Shown: positions 1 to 8,642, counted from the first letter of the stretch. The stretch is DNA of 64,000 nucleotides from MPNO01 sp965205995 (GCA_965205995.1 OZ242200.1:4092001-4156000); one strand, 5' to 3'. The notes: generated by a model not told the origin, from the letters alone. Made by a program: numbers and translations.

Positions 1-2
1 CC

Positions 3-560
3 ACCACCGGCAACCGGGCGCTCGCGGAGGACGCGACGCTGATCGTCGAGACCCGGGACGATTTCGTCCGCGTCACCCGCTGGATGGAGGGGATCGAGCC
101 GGCGCCGGCCTTCGTCCAGTACACCGGCGACGACGGGCCGATCGACCGCTGGCAGGTCTCCAAATACATCCCGCCCTCCTATATCGACATCTGCAACGGC
201 TCGACCGCCGCGGGCGAGGGGCTGCCGCAGGACGAGCGCCCGGCGAGCCAGGGGCGCTGGGGCTTCGTCGTCTACCACGCGCTGACGCCCGAGACCGAGA
301 CCACCACCCACCAGTTCTACGCGGTGGCGGGCCACCGCTCGATGGTGCCCCCGCACATGGAGGCGCTGTTCACCGAGCAGATGATGGGGGTGCTGGCCGA
401 GGACCTCGCGGTCTACGAGGCGCAGCAGCGGGCGATCGACCTCGACCCCGAGATGAACGGCGAGGACGTGAACCCGCGCGGCACCATCCCGGCCGACGAG
501 CCCTTGCTCGGCATGCGGCGCATGATCCGCCGGCTTTACGGCGAGGAACAGCGGGTGTGA
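3..560 (+). CDS. Rieske oxygenase, VanA-like C-terminal part (5' truncated by window)
   Basis: The frame is open from the first bases of the window to TGA at 558-560, so only the C-terminal 185 residues are seen. The content (a VQYTGD stretch, YIPPSYIDI, a TTTHQFYAVAGHR segment and an acidic helix ending LLGMRRMIRRLYGEE) resembles the catalytic C-terminal region of vanillate O-demethylase-type ring-hydroxylating oxygenases. The Rieske cluster domain would lie upstream, outside the window. The family demethylates or hydroxylates aromatic acids with an external reductase; the substrate cannot be told here. Its stop overlaps the GTG start of the deaminase gene, so the two are probably cotranscribed. 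The family is fairly sure, the specificity unknown. Confidence 0.7.
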   Translation, partial: TTGNRALAEDATLIVETRDDFVRVTRWMEGIEPAPAFVQYTGDDGPIDRWQVSKYIPPSYIDICNGSTAAGEGLPQDERPASQGRWGFVVYHALTPETETTTHQFYAVAGHRSMVPPHMEALFTEQMMGVLAEDLAVYEAQQRAIDLDPEMNGEDVNPRGTIPADEPLLGMRRMIRRLYGEEQRV

Positions 561-1042
561 CGCGGGACCTTCCCGCGCTCGACCACGAACGCTTCCTGCG
601 CCGCGCCATCGCGGTGGCGGTAAAATCGCGGCGCGAGGGCAACCACCCCTTCGGCGCCATCCTGGTCGGGCCCGACGGCGCGGTGCTGCTGGAATCGATG
701 AACGCCTTCGGCAGCGAGGGCGATTCCACCGGCCATGCCGAGCGCACCCTGATGACCCGGGCCTCGATCGCCTACGAGGCGGATTTCCTCGGCCGCTGCA
801 CCCTGTATGCGAGCGCCGAGCCCTGCGCGATGTGCGCCGGCGCGGCCTATTGGGCGGGCATCGGGCGGGTGGTGCACGGGATGAGCGAGAAGGCGCTGAA
901 GGCGCTGATCGGCCCGCACCCCGAGAACCTGACCCTCGACCTGCCCTGCCGAAAAGTGTTCGCCGCCGGCCAGCGCGAGATCGAGGTGATCGGCCCGCTG
1001 CTGGAGGCGGAATCGGCGAGGGTCCACGAGGGGTTCTGGTAG
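557..1042 (+). CDS. Nucleoside deaminase (TadA / guanine deaminase-like)
   Basis: A 161-residue cytidine-deaminase-fold enzyme. The zinc site is complete: H60-A-E62 (proton-shuttling Glu) and PCAMC with C90 and C93. The family hydrolytically deaminates bases such as guanine, cytosine or adenosine in tRNA. The long C-terminal part after the PCxxC motif and the degradative-looking neighbours fit a free-base or nucleoside deaminase better than tRNA-specific TadA, but this is inference. The start is GTG at 557, overlapping the stop of the upstream oxygenase by 4 bp, which suggests translational coupling. Confidence 0.82.
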   Translation: MTRDLPALDHERFLRRAIAVAVKSRREGNHPFGAILVGPDGAVLLESMNAFGSEGDSTGHAERTLMTRASIAYEADFLGRCTLYASAEPCAMCAGAAYWAGIGRVVHGMSEKALKALIGPHPENLTLDLPCRKVFAAGQREIEVIGPLLEAESARVHEGFW

Positions 1043-1100
1043 GGTCGCACCCTGCAACGACGTATTGAATGCCGCGGAGATCGAACCTAGATTGACTGGC

Positions 1101-1304
1101 ATGTTGAAGCGTAAGGAAACTGCGGCGCCGATGCCGGATGTGCCCGGGCGCCCCAAGGATTGGCGCGAGCAGATCAAGGCAGACCTCGCGGCCCAGCTCG
1201 ACGCCGGAGGGACGCTGTATGGCGTTCGCTCGGACGGCGCCTATATCGCGCGGACCAAGCACGGCGACCGGGTGATCCGGCCGGCTGTCGACAAGTCCGC
1301 CTGA
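1101..1304 (+). CDS. Small protein preceding a zeta-like kinase; possible antitoxin
   Basis: A 67-residue protein if translation begins at ATG 1101; an in-frame TTG at 1065 would add 12 residues. Neither start has a clear ribosome binding site. The sequence is hydrophilic, with a central WREQIKADLAAQLDAGG helix and a C-terminal strand-like segment TLYGVRSDGAYIARTKHGDRV. I do not recognise a named domain. It lies 24 bp upstream of a zeta-toxin-like P-loop kinase on the same strand, the arrangement of many two-gene toxin-antitoxin modules. The antitoxin role is an inference from position only. Confidence 0.5.
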   Translation: MLKRKETAAPMPDVPGRPKDWREQIKADLAAQLDAGGTLYGVRSDGAYIARTKHGDRVIRPAVDKSA

Positions 1305-1328
1305 ACCCGCCTGCCTGAGTCTCCCGCC

Positions 1329-1883
1329 GTGCCGACGCTCGTCGTTGTCGCCGGACCGAACGGGTGCGGGAAGTCGACCCTGACGCGCACCCGGTGGTTC
1401 CACGGGGTAGAGGTGATCGATCCCGACGCGATAGCCGACGCCCCCGGACCGGCGGGGCGCGAAGCGCTGAGGCGCCGGCGGACGGCGATCATGGAAGGCC
1501 GGACACTCGCGGTGGAGACCACTCTCGCCGGTTCCGGCCCTCTCCGTCTCATGGAAACGGCGAGGGGCGCCGGATACCGGATCGTGCTGCACTATGTGTG
1601 CGTCGATTCCCCCGACCAGTCGCTCGACCGCATCCGCAACCGGGTCGCTCTCGGCGGCCATGATGTTCCGGAACCGGACGTGCGGCGGCGCTTCGCGCGA
1701 TCGCTGGCGAACCTCCCTGCCGCGATTGCCCGGTCCGACCAGGTCTTGCTGTACGACAACACCGCCCCCGACTTGCCCCACCGCGAGGTCGCCATCCTGA
1801 CGGCCGATAGATGGTGGACCGCCGAAGTTCTTCCGGACTGGGCGGCTGCGGCGCTCGCAGCCGTGCCGCAGCCGCGCGGGTGA
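1329..1883 (+). CDS. Zeta-toxin-like P-loop kinase (COG4185 type)
   Basis: A 184-residue predicted kinase starting at GTG 1329. The Walker A motif GPNGCGKST lies at residues 9-17. It is followed by the DPDAIAD and ETTLAGSG stretches that in zeta toxins and their chromosomal relatives form the substrate pocket, and by an arginine-rich RVALGGHDVP segment that supplies lid residues. Zeta toxins phosphorylate UDP-N-acetylglucosamine and block peptidoglycan synthesis; whether this chromosomal homologue does so is not known. It follows a 67-residue gene that could encode its antidote. Domain confidence is high; the toxin label is moderate. Confidence 0.75.
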   Translation: MPTLVVVAGPNGCGKSTLTRTRWFHGVEVIDPDAIADAPGPAGREALRRRRTAIMEGRTLAVETTLAGSGPLRLMETARGAGYRIVLHYVCVDSPDQSLDRIRNRVALGGHDVPEPDVRRRFARSLANLPAAIARSDQVLLYDNTAPDLPHREVAILTADRWWTAEVLPDWAAAALAAVPQPRG

Positions 1884-1934
1884 ACCGGTCTCGCGGTGTC
1901 TCCGCAAACGGCAAACGGAACGAAAGGGAACCGG

Positions 1935-2702
1935 ATGAACCTGCTCGACGGACACCGCGCGGCGGTCACCGGCGGCGGCTCGGGGATCGGCCGCGCCATC
2001 GCGCTGGGCTACGCGGAGCAGGGTGCCGAGGTGATCGTCCTCGACGTGAACGGAGAGGCGGCCGAGGCGGTGCGGGGCGAGATCGCCGGGGCTGGAAACG
2101 CCGCCCATGCGGTGACGCTCGACGTGCGCGACCGCGCCGCCTGCATCGCGGCGGCCGGGGAAATCGCCGACGGGATCGGCGCGGTCTCGATCCTCGTCAA
2201 CAATGCCGGCATCAACCGCCGCAACCCGGTCACCGCCGACCCGGAGACGGTCGCGGGCGACTGGGACGACATCATGCGGGTCAATCTCGACGGCATGTTC
2301 AACGTCACCCGCGCCTTCCTCGACCAGCTCCGCGCCAGCCGGGGGCGGGTGGTCAATATCGGCTCGATCCAGTCCTTCGTGCATGTCAGGACGCCCAACA
2401 GCATCGCCTACACGACCTCCAAGCACGGCGTGCTCGGCTTCACCCGCGCGCTCGCCGCCGAGCTCGGCAAGGACGGGGTGCGGGTCAACGCCATCGGCCC
2501 CGGGCTGATCGAGACCCCGCTCAACGCCGCCGCGAGGGCGCGCAACCCGGAGCTGGTGCAGCTCTTCCGCGACCACACCCCGCTCGGGCGCACCGGCCAG
2601 CCCGCCGACATCGTCGGCCCGGCGGTCTTCCTCGCGTCGGACCTCGCGGGCTACGTCACCGGCGGAATCGTCATGGCCGACGGGGGCTACCGGGCGATCT
2701 AG
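1935..2702 (+). CDS. SDR family NAD(P)-dependent oxidoreductase
   Basis: A 255-residue classical short-chain dehydrogenase. The dinucleotide motif TGGGSGIG is at residues 12-19, NNAG at 89-92, and the catalytic Ser144, Tyr159 and Lys163 (YTTSK) are all present. The C-terminal PADIVGPAVFLASDLAGYVTG-type region is typical of gluconate or 3-oxoacyl-ACP-type SDRs. The start at ATG 1935 is preceded by AAAGGGA; an in-frame ATG-like start further upstream would add an unconserved leader. The stop codon TAG (2700-2702) is formed by the first bases of the cloverleaf repeat that follows. The substrate cannot be assigned. Confidence 0.85.
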   Translation: MNLLDGHRAAVTGGGSGIGRAIALGYAEQGAEVIVLDVNGEAAEAVRGEIAGAGNAAHAVTLDVRDRAACIAAAGEIADGIGAVSILVNNAGINRRNPVTADPETVAGDWDDIMRVNLDGMFNVTRAFLDQLRASRGRVVNIGSIQSFVHVRTPNSIAYTTSKHGVLGFTRALAAELGKDGVRVNAIGPGLIETPLNAAARARNPELVQLFRDHTPLGRTGQPADIVGPAVFLASDLAGYVTGGIVMADGGYRAI

Positions 2703-2966
2703 CCCGCATTTCCCACCAGCGTCATGGCCTGCGCGGCGCCGTCCGGCCGACAGGGCAGGAGAGGCGCGCGGCGCGATGGGGACATCGGGCAAGCGCCTCG
2801 ACGCACCCTGTCGGCCGGACGGCGCCGCCCTTCGGGTCGCGCCCAGGCGTCCGCCCGCTTCGTCGCGGGCCTCGACCGTAGTCCCCGCTACGCTTTTCGG
2901 CCCGCTCCTGGCGGATCGAACGCCTGGGCGCGACGCAGGCCGTGACCCTGGTGAGAAATGCGGGCT
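2700..2966 (+). repeat. Cloverleaf-like interspersed repeat, copy A
   Basis: A 267-bp non-coding element bounded by terminal inverted repeats TAGCCCGCATTTC and GAAATGCGGGCT. Inside are two further inverted repeats: a hairpin built on CCGTCCGGCCGACAGGG with its complement CCCTGTCGGCCGGACGG, and a second built on GTCGCGCCCAGGCG with CGCCTGGGCGCGAC. The whole can fold as a terminal stem plus two arms. Related copies lie at 28384-28653 (inverted) and 30577-30868. This copy sits downstream of the SDR gene, whose stop codon it supplies, and before the 3' end of a convergent hydrolase gene. Confidence 0.85.
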
Positions 2967-3063
2967 TGCCCGTATCCGTTTTGGTTGGAACCGTTCCCGG
3001 CTCTTCGCGACACCCGGTGCCCCGGAACAAGCGCCGTATCGAGGGCCGCCGCCGGGACACCCG

Positions 3064-3080
3064 CTTCGATTCAATCGAAG
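3064..3080. repeat. Short perfect inverted repeat
   Basis: CTTCGATT and AATCGAAG are separated by a single C, giving a perfect 8-bp palindromic arm pair in the stretch between the cloverleaf repeat and the parS repeat. No T-run follows, so it is not a classical terminator. The rest of 2967-3119 shows no gene or other motif that I can support. Confidence 0.4.
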
Positions 3081-3119
3081 GCGGATACGCCGCAGACCCC
3101 GAGGGGACGGTGTGAACCC

Positions 3120-3253
3120 GTCCCCGGGGGACGCGGAACCGGGCTCGCTCCGGAGCCGGGTCGCGCGAGACTCGCTCTTCAACGCCTTGGGCCGCGGTCT
3201 TCACGCGACGGATAAGGCAGCAATGCTGACCTATGTTTCACGTGAAACATTAG
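3120..3253 (+). repeat. parS-bearing intergenic repeat, copy 1
   Basis: About 134 bp that aligns with the reverse complement of 9611-9738. Shared blocks are GTCCCC..GGGGAC, GCTCCGGAnCCGGnTCGCGCGAGA, TCTTCACGCGAnGGATAAGG and CAGCAATGCTGnCCT, followed by the 18-bp palindrome and TTA. The palindrome is at the end nearest the stop codon of the convergent hydrolase gene. In both full copies the palindrome end faces the 3' end of a protein gene. No convincing protein is encoded. Confidence 0.8.
3234..3249. promoter_or_regulatory. Candidate parS site (ParB binding)
   Basis: TGTTTCACGTGAAACA, a perfect 16-bp palindrome extended to 18 bp by flanking A and T. It is identical to the consensus of the bacterial chromosomal centromere parS recognised by ParB/Spo0J. 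parS sites usually cluster near the replication origin; no parAB or dnaA is in this window. That ParB binds here is inferred from sequence identity to the consensus. Confidence 0.75.
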
Positions 3254-3265
3254 CGCCGGGCCGGA

Positions 3266-4141
3266 TCAGATCCCGAGCAGCCGCTTGGCGGCGGCGACCG
3301 TCGGGTGGCCGGGCTCGGCGAGGGTGTCGAGCACGGTGAAATGGTCGGTGCCGGGGACGATCAGGAGTTCCGCCTCGACCCCCGCTCTGCCCCATTCGGC
3401 GGCGAAATCCCCGGCCTGGCGGACGAATTCGTCGGATTCGTCGCCGCCCGCCACCACCGTCATCGGCGCCGTCGTGGCGGGCGCGAGGAATATCGGGCTC
3501 AGCGCCCGCGCCTCCGCCCGGTCCATGCGCACCGCGTCGTTGAGCGGGGTGTGGCGCAGCGGCTCGATGTCGTAGACGCCGCTGATCGGCAGGCCCGCCG
3601 CCACGATGTCCGCCGGCAAATCGGACCCGAAACCGGGCCAGTCGGTCGCCATCGTCATCGCCGTCAGATGCCCGCCCGCGGAATGGCCGGAGACCACGAT
3701 CCGGTCGCGGTCGTAGCCGAACCGCGCCGCCTCGCGCCACAGCCAGGCGATCGCCCGGCGGATCTGGTCGGTGAGCTCGGTCAGCGTCACCGAGGGGCAG
3801 AGCGCGTATTCGATATTGGCGAAGCCGGCGCCCGCCGGCACCAGCGCCTCGCCGAGGAAGGCGAAGGGCTGTTTGTCGTTCCACTGCCAGTAGCCGCCGT
3901 GGATGAAGGCGAATAGCGGCGCCCCGTCGGCCTCGGGCAGGAACAGGTCGAGCCGTTCGCGCGGGTGCGCGCCATAGGCGAGGTCGAGGGCCGACCGCTT
4001 CGCCCCCGCGCGGCACGCATCCGACCGGTCGGCCTGGCGCAGCTTGATCGCGTCCAGCGCCGCGGCCGCGATCATCCCGCGGTTGTCGTATTGCGCGTAG
4101 AGCGAGTCCTTGTCGTAGCCGCGATAGATCGCCTGTGCCAT
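3266..4141 (-). CDS. Alpha/beta hydrolase (kynurenine formamidase/esterase-like)
   Basis: A 291-residue serine hydrolase. The oxyanion-hole motif HGGYW lies at residues 81-85, the nucleophile elbow GHSAGGH at 152-158 (Ser154), a likely acidic residue in the GGDESDEF segment, and the catalytic His in GTDHF near the C-terminus. This layout matches the arylformamidase/hormone-sensitive-lipase-like group, which hydrolyses N-formylkynurenine or small esters. The start at ATG 4141 has GGAGGGA upstream; an upstream in-frame start would add an unconserved 18-residue leader. The gene is single and its stop lies 16 bp from a parS palindrome. Confidence 0.78.
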   Translation of the reverse strand: MAQAIYRGYDKDSLYAQYDNRGMIAAAALDAIKLRQADRSDACRAGAKRSALDLAYGAHPRERLDLFLPEADGAPLFAFIHGGYWQWNDKQPFAFLGEALVPAGAGFANIEYALCPSVTLTELTDQIRRAIAWLWREAARFGYDRDRIVVSGHSAGGHLTAMTMATDWPGFGSDLPADIVAAGLPISGVYDIEPLRHTPLNDAVRMDRAEARALSPIFLAPATTAPMTVVAGGDESDEFVRQAGDFAAEWGRAGVEAELLIVPGTDHFTVLDTLAEPGHPTVAAAKRLLGI

Positions 4142-4271
4142 GGCCGTCCCTCCCAGTCCGGGGCGCATTCTGGGAGCGCCGCGGCGATGAGACAAGCCGG
4201 GCGGATCGCTTGTCTCGCCCGGCGAACCGGGTCAGACTTCCCGCCGGGTTTCGGAAACGGGGAAGACGGCG

Positions 4272-5198
4272 GTGAAGGGCACGAGCTGGATACGCGAGCA
4301 GGGCATGCAGGACGCGCTGCTCTGCGCCGCCTTGCGCGACCGGGGGATGGACGACGTGCCGCTGTGGCAGCGCCCGTTCCCGGAGCGCGACGCGGCGATG
4401 AAGCACTGGAACGATCTGGTGCCGCTGCGCGACGGCCCGGTCGCCCCCGAGCGCGTGGAGGTCGCCGACGAGGCGGCGATGGCGGACGATGTCAAGGCCC
4501 GCGCCCGGGCGCTCGGCGCCGCCGATGTCGGGATGACCGCGCTCAGGCCCGAATTCGTCGAGCTCGGCGTCGAGCTCGAGCACAGGAACGTCATCGCGGT
4601 GATCTGCTACGAGGACTACCGCAAGTCGGTCGAGAGCCCCGATGCGGTCGATCTGGAGGCGATGAGCACCTATGCGAGATGCGCCGACATCGCGACCGAG
4701 CTCGCCCGCCAGATCCGCGAGGAGTTCGGCTACCCCGCGATCGCCCATCACAACGGCTCGTTCCAGATCCAGGCGATCCCGGTGTTCCACGAGGTCGGGT
4801 TCGGCGAGCTCGGCCGCCACGGCAGCCTGATCCACCCGGTGCTCGGCGCCAATTTCCGCCCCGGCTTCGTGACCACCGACCTGCCGGTCGCCTGTGACAA
4901 GCCCTACGAGTTCGGGGTGCAGGATTACTGCATGTCCTGCAATCTCTGCCGCAACAACTGCCCCGGCGACGCGATCCCCGACGACTACATCGCCACCGGC
5001 GGCATCAAGCGCTGGCTGACCGACATCGACAAATGCTACCCGGTCTCGCGGTTCCGCGAGTCCTACTGCCATATCTGCGTCGACGTGTGCCCGTATATCT
5101 ACAAGGAGAACGGCGACGCCGGGAAGCGCGACATCTTCCGCCAGTACATGAAGATCCGGAAGGAGGAGGGCTATAAGACCCCCAAGGGCGAGCGTTAG
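4272..5198 (+). CDS. Dicluster 4Fe-4S protein, QueG/reductive-dehalogenase-like
   Basis: 308 residues from GTG 4272; ATG 4305 is an alternative start. The C-terminal half carries CMSCNLCRNNCP and CHICVDVCPY, two Cys clusters as in the ferredoxin domains of epoxyqueuosine reductase and reductive dehalogenases. The N-terminal half (ARALGAADVGMT, then SPDAVDLEAMSTYARCADIATEL and the GFGELGRHGSLIHPVLG segment) matches the cobalamin-binding region of these proteins. The family moves electrons from Fe-S clusters to a corrinoid. The substrate is unknown and there is no sign of a membrane anchor gene. It is probably cytoplasmic. Confidence 0.7.
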   Translation: MKGTSWIREQGMQDALLCAALRDRGMDDVPLWQRPFPERDAAMKHWNDLVPLRDGPVAPERVEVADEAAMADDVKARARALGAADVGMTALRPEFVELGVELEHRNVIAVICYEDYRKSVESPDAVDLEAMSTYARCADIATELARQIREEFGYPAIAHHNGSFQIQAIPVFHEVGFGELGRHGSLIHPVLGANFRPGFVTTDLPVACDKPYEFGVQDYCMSCNLCRNNCPGDAIPDDYIATGGIKRWLTDIDKCYPVSRFRESYCHICVDVCPYIYKENGDAGKRDIFRQYMKIRKEEGYKTPKGER

Positions 5199-5253
5199 CG
5201 CCCATTCCTACCGCAATATCGAGAACGAGGGGCGGCCGACCGCGACCGCCCCG

Positions 5254-5592
5254 GTGCTGGCCGCGCTGGCCGAGGCGGCGCTCGCGGTGCTGGCGGGGGA
5301 CGGCGAACCGGACAAGGCGGGCTGGCGGTTCGCGACCGAAACGCAAGACGGCCAGTCCTTCGAGATAAGCTGCGACGGGCCCGATCTGCCGTCCGCGGTC
5401 CCGGCCGCCACGATCCTGCCGTCGGACATCCCGAAGGACCCCAAATGGCGCGGCACCCACCGGCTGAGGGTGGCGCCGCCTCTGGTCGCCCTCGACCTCT
5501 GCTGGACGCCGGGCGAGCCGCTCAGGATCATGACCTTCAGCCGGGGCGACTGGGAAGACGAGCTGCTCGCGCTCGCGGCACCCCCCGATTGA
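5254..5592 (+). CDS. Hypothetical protein
   Basis: 112 residues from GTG 5254, no recognised domain. The sequence alternates acidic and hydrophobic stretches with a DPKWRGTHRLRV segment and a C-terminal MTFSRGDWEDELLALA, and looks like a small soluble domain. The frame is open upstream to 5152 and reads convincingly as protein (a SYRNIENEGRP segment) before any accepted start codon, directly after AGGAGGAGG at 5161-5169. The true start may therefore be non-canonical and overlap the end of the Fe-S protein gene. Confidence 0.5.
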   Translation: MLAALAEAALAVLAGDGEPDKAGWRFATETQDGQSFEISCDGPDLPSAVPAATILPSDIPKDPKWRGTHRLRVAPPLVALDLCWTPGEPLRIMTFSRGDWEDELLALAAPPD

Positions 5593-5656
5593 CTGCTATA
5601 CAAGGCCGGACTGTCTTGATGTTCTTCGCGCATAAAAATTCATGGGAGAGCGAACG

Positions 5657-6703
5657 ATGAACAGACTGGGACTTGCCGCGGCGGGCGCCGCGGTATCGAT
5701 GCTGCCGTTGCTCGGCTTCGGCGGGGCGGCAGGGGCGGCGGATGTGACGCTGAGGATGCATACCTTCATCCCGCCGGTGGCGAACCCGTCCAAGACCTTT
5801 CTGATCCCCTGGGCGAAGAAGATCGGCGAGGCCTCGGGCGGCAAGCTCAAGGTGCAGCCGTTCTGGGCCATGCAGCTCGGCGGCAAGGCGCCGCAGCTGC
5901 TCGACCAGGCGCGCGACGGCGTGGTCGACATCGTCTGGGCGCTGCCCGGGTTCACCCCGGGCCGGATGCCGCGGGTCGAACCGTTCGAGCTGCCCTTCGT
6001 CCACAAGGACGCCCTGTCGACGACGCTGGCGCTCCAGGACTACCAGGAGAAGCATCTCCTGAATACCGACCTGAAGGACTACAAGCCGCTTCTGCTGCAC
6101 GTCCATCAGGGCTTCCTGTTCCAGACCAAGAAGCCGATCCGCACCATGGCCGACCTCAAGGGCCTCAAGATCCGCGCCGCCTCGCGCGGCGGGGTGTGGC
6201 TGCTGGAGGCGCTGGGGGCGACCGGCATCGGGCTGCCGCTGCCGCGCATTCCGCCCGCTTTGTCGAAGGGGGTGATCGACGGGGTGACGCTGCCCTACGA
6301 GATCGCGCCCGCGGTCAAGACGCCGGATCTGGTCAGCCATTTCTCGAAGCTCTCGGGTCCCCAGCCGCGGCTCGGCACCAACATCTTCACCTTCCTGATG
6401 AACAAGGCGAGCTACAACAAGCTGTCGAAGGACTTGCGGAAGGTGATCGACGACAATTCGGGGCGCAACATCGCCAAGGCGGCGGGGCAGAACTGGATCG
6501 ACATCGAGGCGCCCGGCCTCAAGGTCGTGAAGTCGCGCAAGAAGAACATGTTCTACACCATCGCCCCGGATGAGGTCGCCAAGATGAAGGCCGCCGCCAA
6601 GCCGGTCTTCGAGCGCTGGTTCGCCGAGATGAAGCGGGTCGGCGTCGACGGCCCGGCGCTGCTGGCGGATGCGCGGGCGATGATCGACAAGTACTCGAAA
6701 TAG
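5657..6703 (+). CDS. dctP: TRAP transporter solute-binding protein, DctP type
   Basis: 348 residues with a cleavable signal peptide (a hydrophobic stretch ending AGAADV near residue 29), then the DctP fold: MHTFIPPVANPSKT, FELPFVHKDA and KGLKIRAASR, the last containing the arginine that usually binds the substrate carboxylate. It acts in the periplasm and hands its ligand to the DctQM permease encoded next. The start at ATG 5657 has GGGAGAG upstream. The transported compound is unknown. It is the first gene of a dctPQM operon that ends next to a TauD-like dioxygenase. Confidence 0.9.
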   Translation: MNRLGLAAAGAAVSMLPLLGFGGAAGAADVTLRMHTFIPPVANPSKTFLIPWAKKIGEASGGKLKVQPFWAMQLGGKAPQLLDQARDGVVDIVWALPGFTPGRMPRVEPFELPFVHKDALSTTLALQDYQEKHLLNTDLKDYKPLLLHVHQGFLFQTKKPIRTMADLKGLKIRAASRGGVWLLEALGATGIGLPLPRIPPALSKGVIDGVTLPYEIAPAVKTPDLVSHFSKLSGPQPRLGTNIFTFLMNKASYNKLSKDLRKVIDDNSGRNIAKAAGQNWIDIEAPGLKVVKSRKKNMFYTIAPDEVAKMKAAAKPVFERWFAEMKRVGVDGPALLADARAMIDKYSK

Positions 6704-6721
6704 GCGCCGCCGCCCCGGGCG

Positions 6722-7270
6722 ATGGCGGAAACCGGTAACCGCGGAGGCCGGCCCACCGATCCGGTGGGCCGGCTGCTCTATCGGATCGCCCGCGCGCTGG
6801 CGATCTTCGGCGGGGCGATCCTGTCCGCCGTGGCCCTGATGACGACGGTGAGCATCGTCGGACGGGCCGCGTTCTCCGAACCCGTGCGCGGCGATTTCGA
6901 GATCGTCGCCATCGGCACCGGCATCGCCGTATTCGCCTTCCTGCCGTGGTGCCAGCTCACCCGCGGCAACGTCCTCGTCGACTTCTTCATGGACAAGGCG
7001 CCGGTGCGCGCCAAGGCGCTCTGCGATGCCATCGGCGGCATCCTCTACGTGGCGCTCGGCGCGCTGCTCACCTGGCGCATGGTCTATGGCGGGATCGACA
7101 TGCGCCAATACGCCGAGCTCTCGCTCACCCTCAACTTCCCGCGCTGGACCACGTTCCCGATTTCGGTGGTCCTGATGGGCTTCCTGATCGCGGTCACGGT
7201 CTACACGGTCGGGCGCAGCATCCGGGAGATGCGCGCCGGCCGTTTCCTCGACGGCGACGAAGCGCCCTGA
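6722..7270 (+). CDS. dctQ: TRAP transporter small permease, DctQ
   Basis: 182 residues with four hydrophobic segments, including LAIFGGAILSAVALMTTVSI and an FAFLPWCQLTRGNV loop with the conserved Trp-Cys/Gln-xx-xGN signature of DctQ proteins. It is the small membrane subunit that bridges DctP and DctM. It lies 18 bp after dctP and 4 bp before dctM, so it is in one operon. Confidence 0.88.
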   Translation: MAETGNRGGRPTDPVGRLLYRIARALAIFGGAILSAVALMTTVSIVGRAAFSEPVRGDFEIVAIGTGIAVFAFLPWCQLTRGNVLVDFFMDKAPVRAKALCDAIGGILYVALGALLTWRMVYGGIDMRQYAELSLTLNFPRWTTFPISVVLMGFLIAVTVYTVGRSIREMRAGRFLDGDEAP

Positions 7271-7274
7271 TCCG

Positions 7275-8598
7275 ATGAGCGGGCTGGTCATCGGCGGGAT
7301 CGGTTTCGCGGCGCTCCTGGTGCTGCTCGCCTTCCGTATCCCGATCGGCATCTCCATGCTGACCGTCGGCGTCGTCGGCTATGTGTCGATCGCGGGCTCG
7401 CCGGCATTGCTCAGCTACCTCAAGACCGAGACCTATTGGCGGTTCACCAATGACGACCTCTCGGTGGTGCCGCTGTTCCTCCTGATGGGGCAGTTCGCGG
7501 CCAAGGCGGGGATCAGCCAGTCGCTGTTCCACGCCGCCAATGCGTGGCTCGGCCACCGGCGCGGCGGCATCGCCATGGCGGCGGTGGGGGGCTGCGCCGG
7601 CTTCGCCTCGATCTCGGGCTCCTCGCTCGCCACCGCGGCGATCATGGGCCAGGTCGCCCTGCCCGAGCTGCGCCGCTACAACTATGCCGGGTCGCTCGCC
7701 ACCGGGGCGCTCGCCGCCGGCGGCACGCTGGGCATCCTGATCCCGCCCTCGATCGTGCTGATCATCTACGCGGTGATGGTCGAGGCCAACGTGGCGACGC
7801 TGTTCCAGGCCGCCTTCATCCCGGGCGTGCTGGCGGCGATCGGCTATATCCTGGCGATCGCCATCGTCGTCCGCGTCAACCCGGAGGCAGGCCCGGCGGG
7901 ACCGCGGGCGGCGGCTTCCGAGCAATGGGCCGCGCTGGTCGATATCTGGCCGGTGCTGGTGATCTTCCTGCTGGTGATGGGGGGGATCTATGTCGGCCTG
8001 TTCACGCCGACCGAGGCGGCTGCGGTGGGCGCCGGTCGGCACCTTCCTGATCGCCGTCACCAAGGGGCGGATGCGCCTCGAGGGGACGATCGATGCGCTG
8101 CTCGGCACCGCCTCGACCACCGCGATGATCTTCCTGATCCTGCTCGGTGCGGCGGTGTTCAACGCCTTTCTCGGGTTCTCGCAGCTGCCGATCTTCGCCG
8201 CCGATTTTTTCCAGAACTCGGGGCTCGCCCCGCTGGTCGTGCTGCTGGGCATGATCGTGCTCTATCTGCTCCTCGGCTTCGTGATGGATTCGCTCTCGAT
8301 GATCCTGCTCACGGTGCCGATCTTCTGGCCGATCGTCGCCGGGCTCGAATTCGGCCTCGGCGAGGAGGAGCTGAAACTCTGGTTCGGCATCATCACCCTG
8401 ATCGTCGTCGAGGTCGGGCTGATCACCCCGCCGGTCGGGCTCAACGTGTTCGTCATCAACTCGATGGCGCGCGACGTGCCGATGATCGAGACCTTCAAGG
8501 GGGTGATCCCGTTCCTCGCCTCGGACGCCCTCCGGGTGACGCTGATCATCCTGTTCCCGACGGTGACCCTGATCATGCCCGCTTTGCTGGCCGACTGA
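7275..8598 (+). pseudogene. dctM: TRAP transporter large permease DctM, frameshifted
   Basis: The DctM sequence runs from ATG 7275 through typical membrane segments (GGCAGFASISGSSLATAA, GALAAGGTLGILIPPS) to TEAAAVGA near 8030. It then continues in another frame as VGTFLIAVTKGRM and ends at 8598 with KGVIPFLASDALRV. One extra base in GGGCGCCGGTCGG (about 8031-8037) explains the shift. Without it the gene would encode about 440 residues, the normal DctM length. Either the transporter is dead, or the base is a sequence error; the otherwise clean reading on both sides favours a recent event or an error. Confidence 0.8.
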
Positions 8599-8642
8599 CC
8601 CGGTCTCCGATAAGCTGGGCGCGTCTGTTCGAGGAGGCCGCG

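Noticed and set aside
3233..3250. The 18-bp palindrome as a generic transcription factor operator
   Set aside because: It matches parS exactly and lies behind gene stops in both copies, not in promoters, so a ParB site is the better reading.
2724..3339. Overlapping frames within the cloverleaf and parS repeats
   Set aside because: Composition is low-complexity Arg/Pro/Gly, the frames differ between repeat copies, and the palindromic structure explains the open frames.
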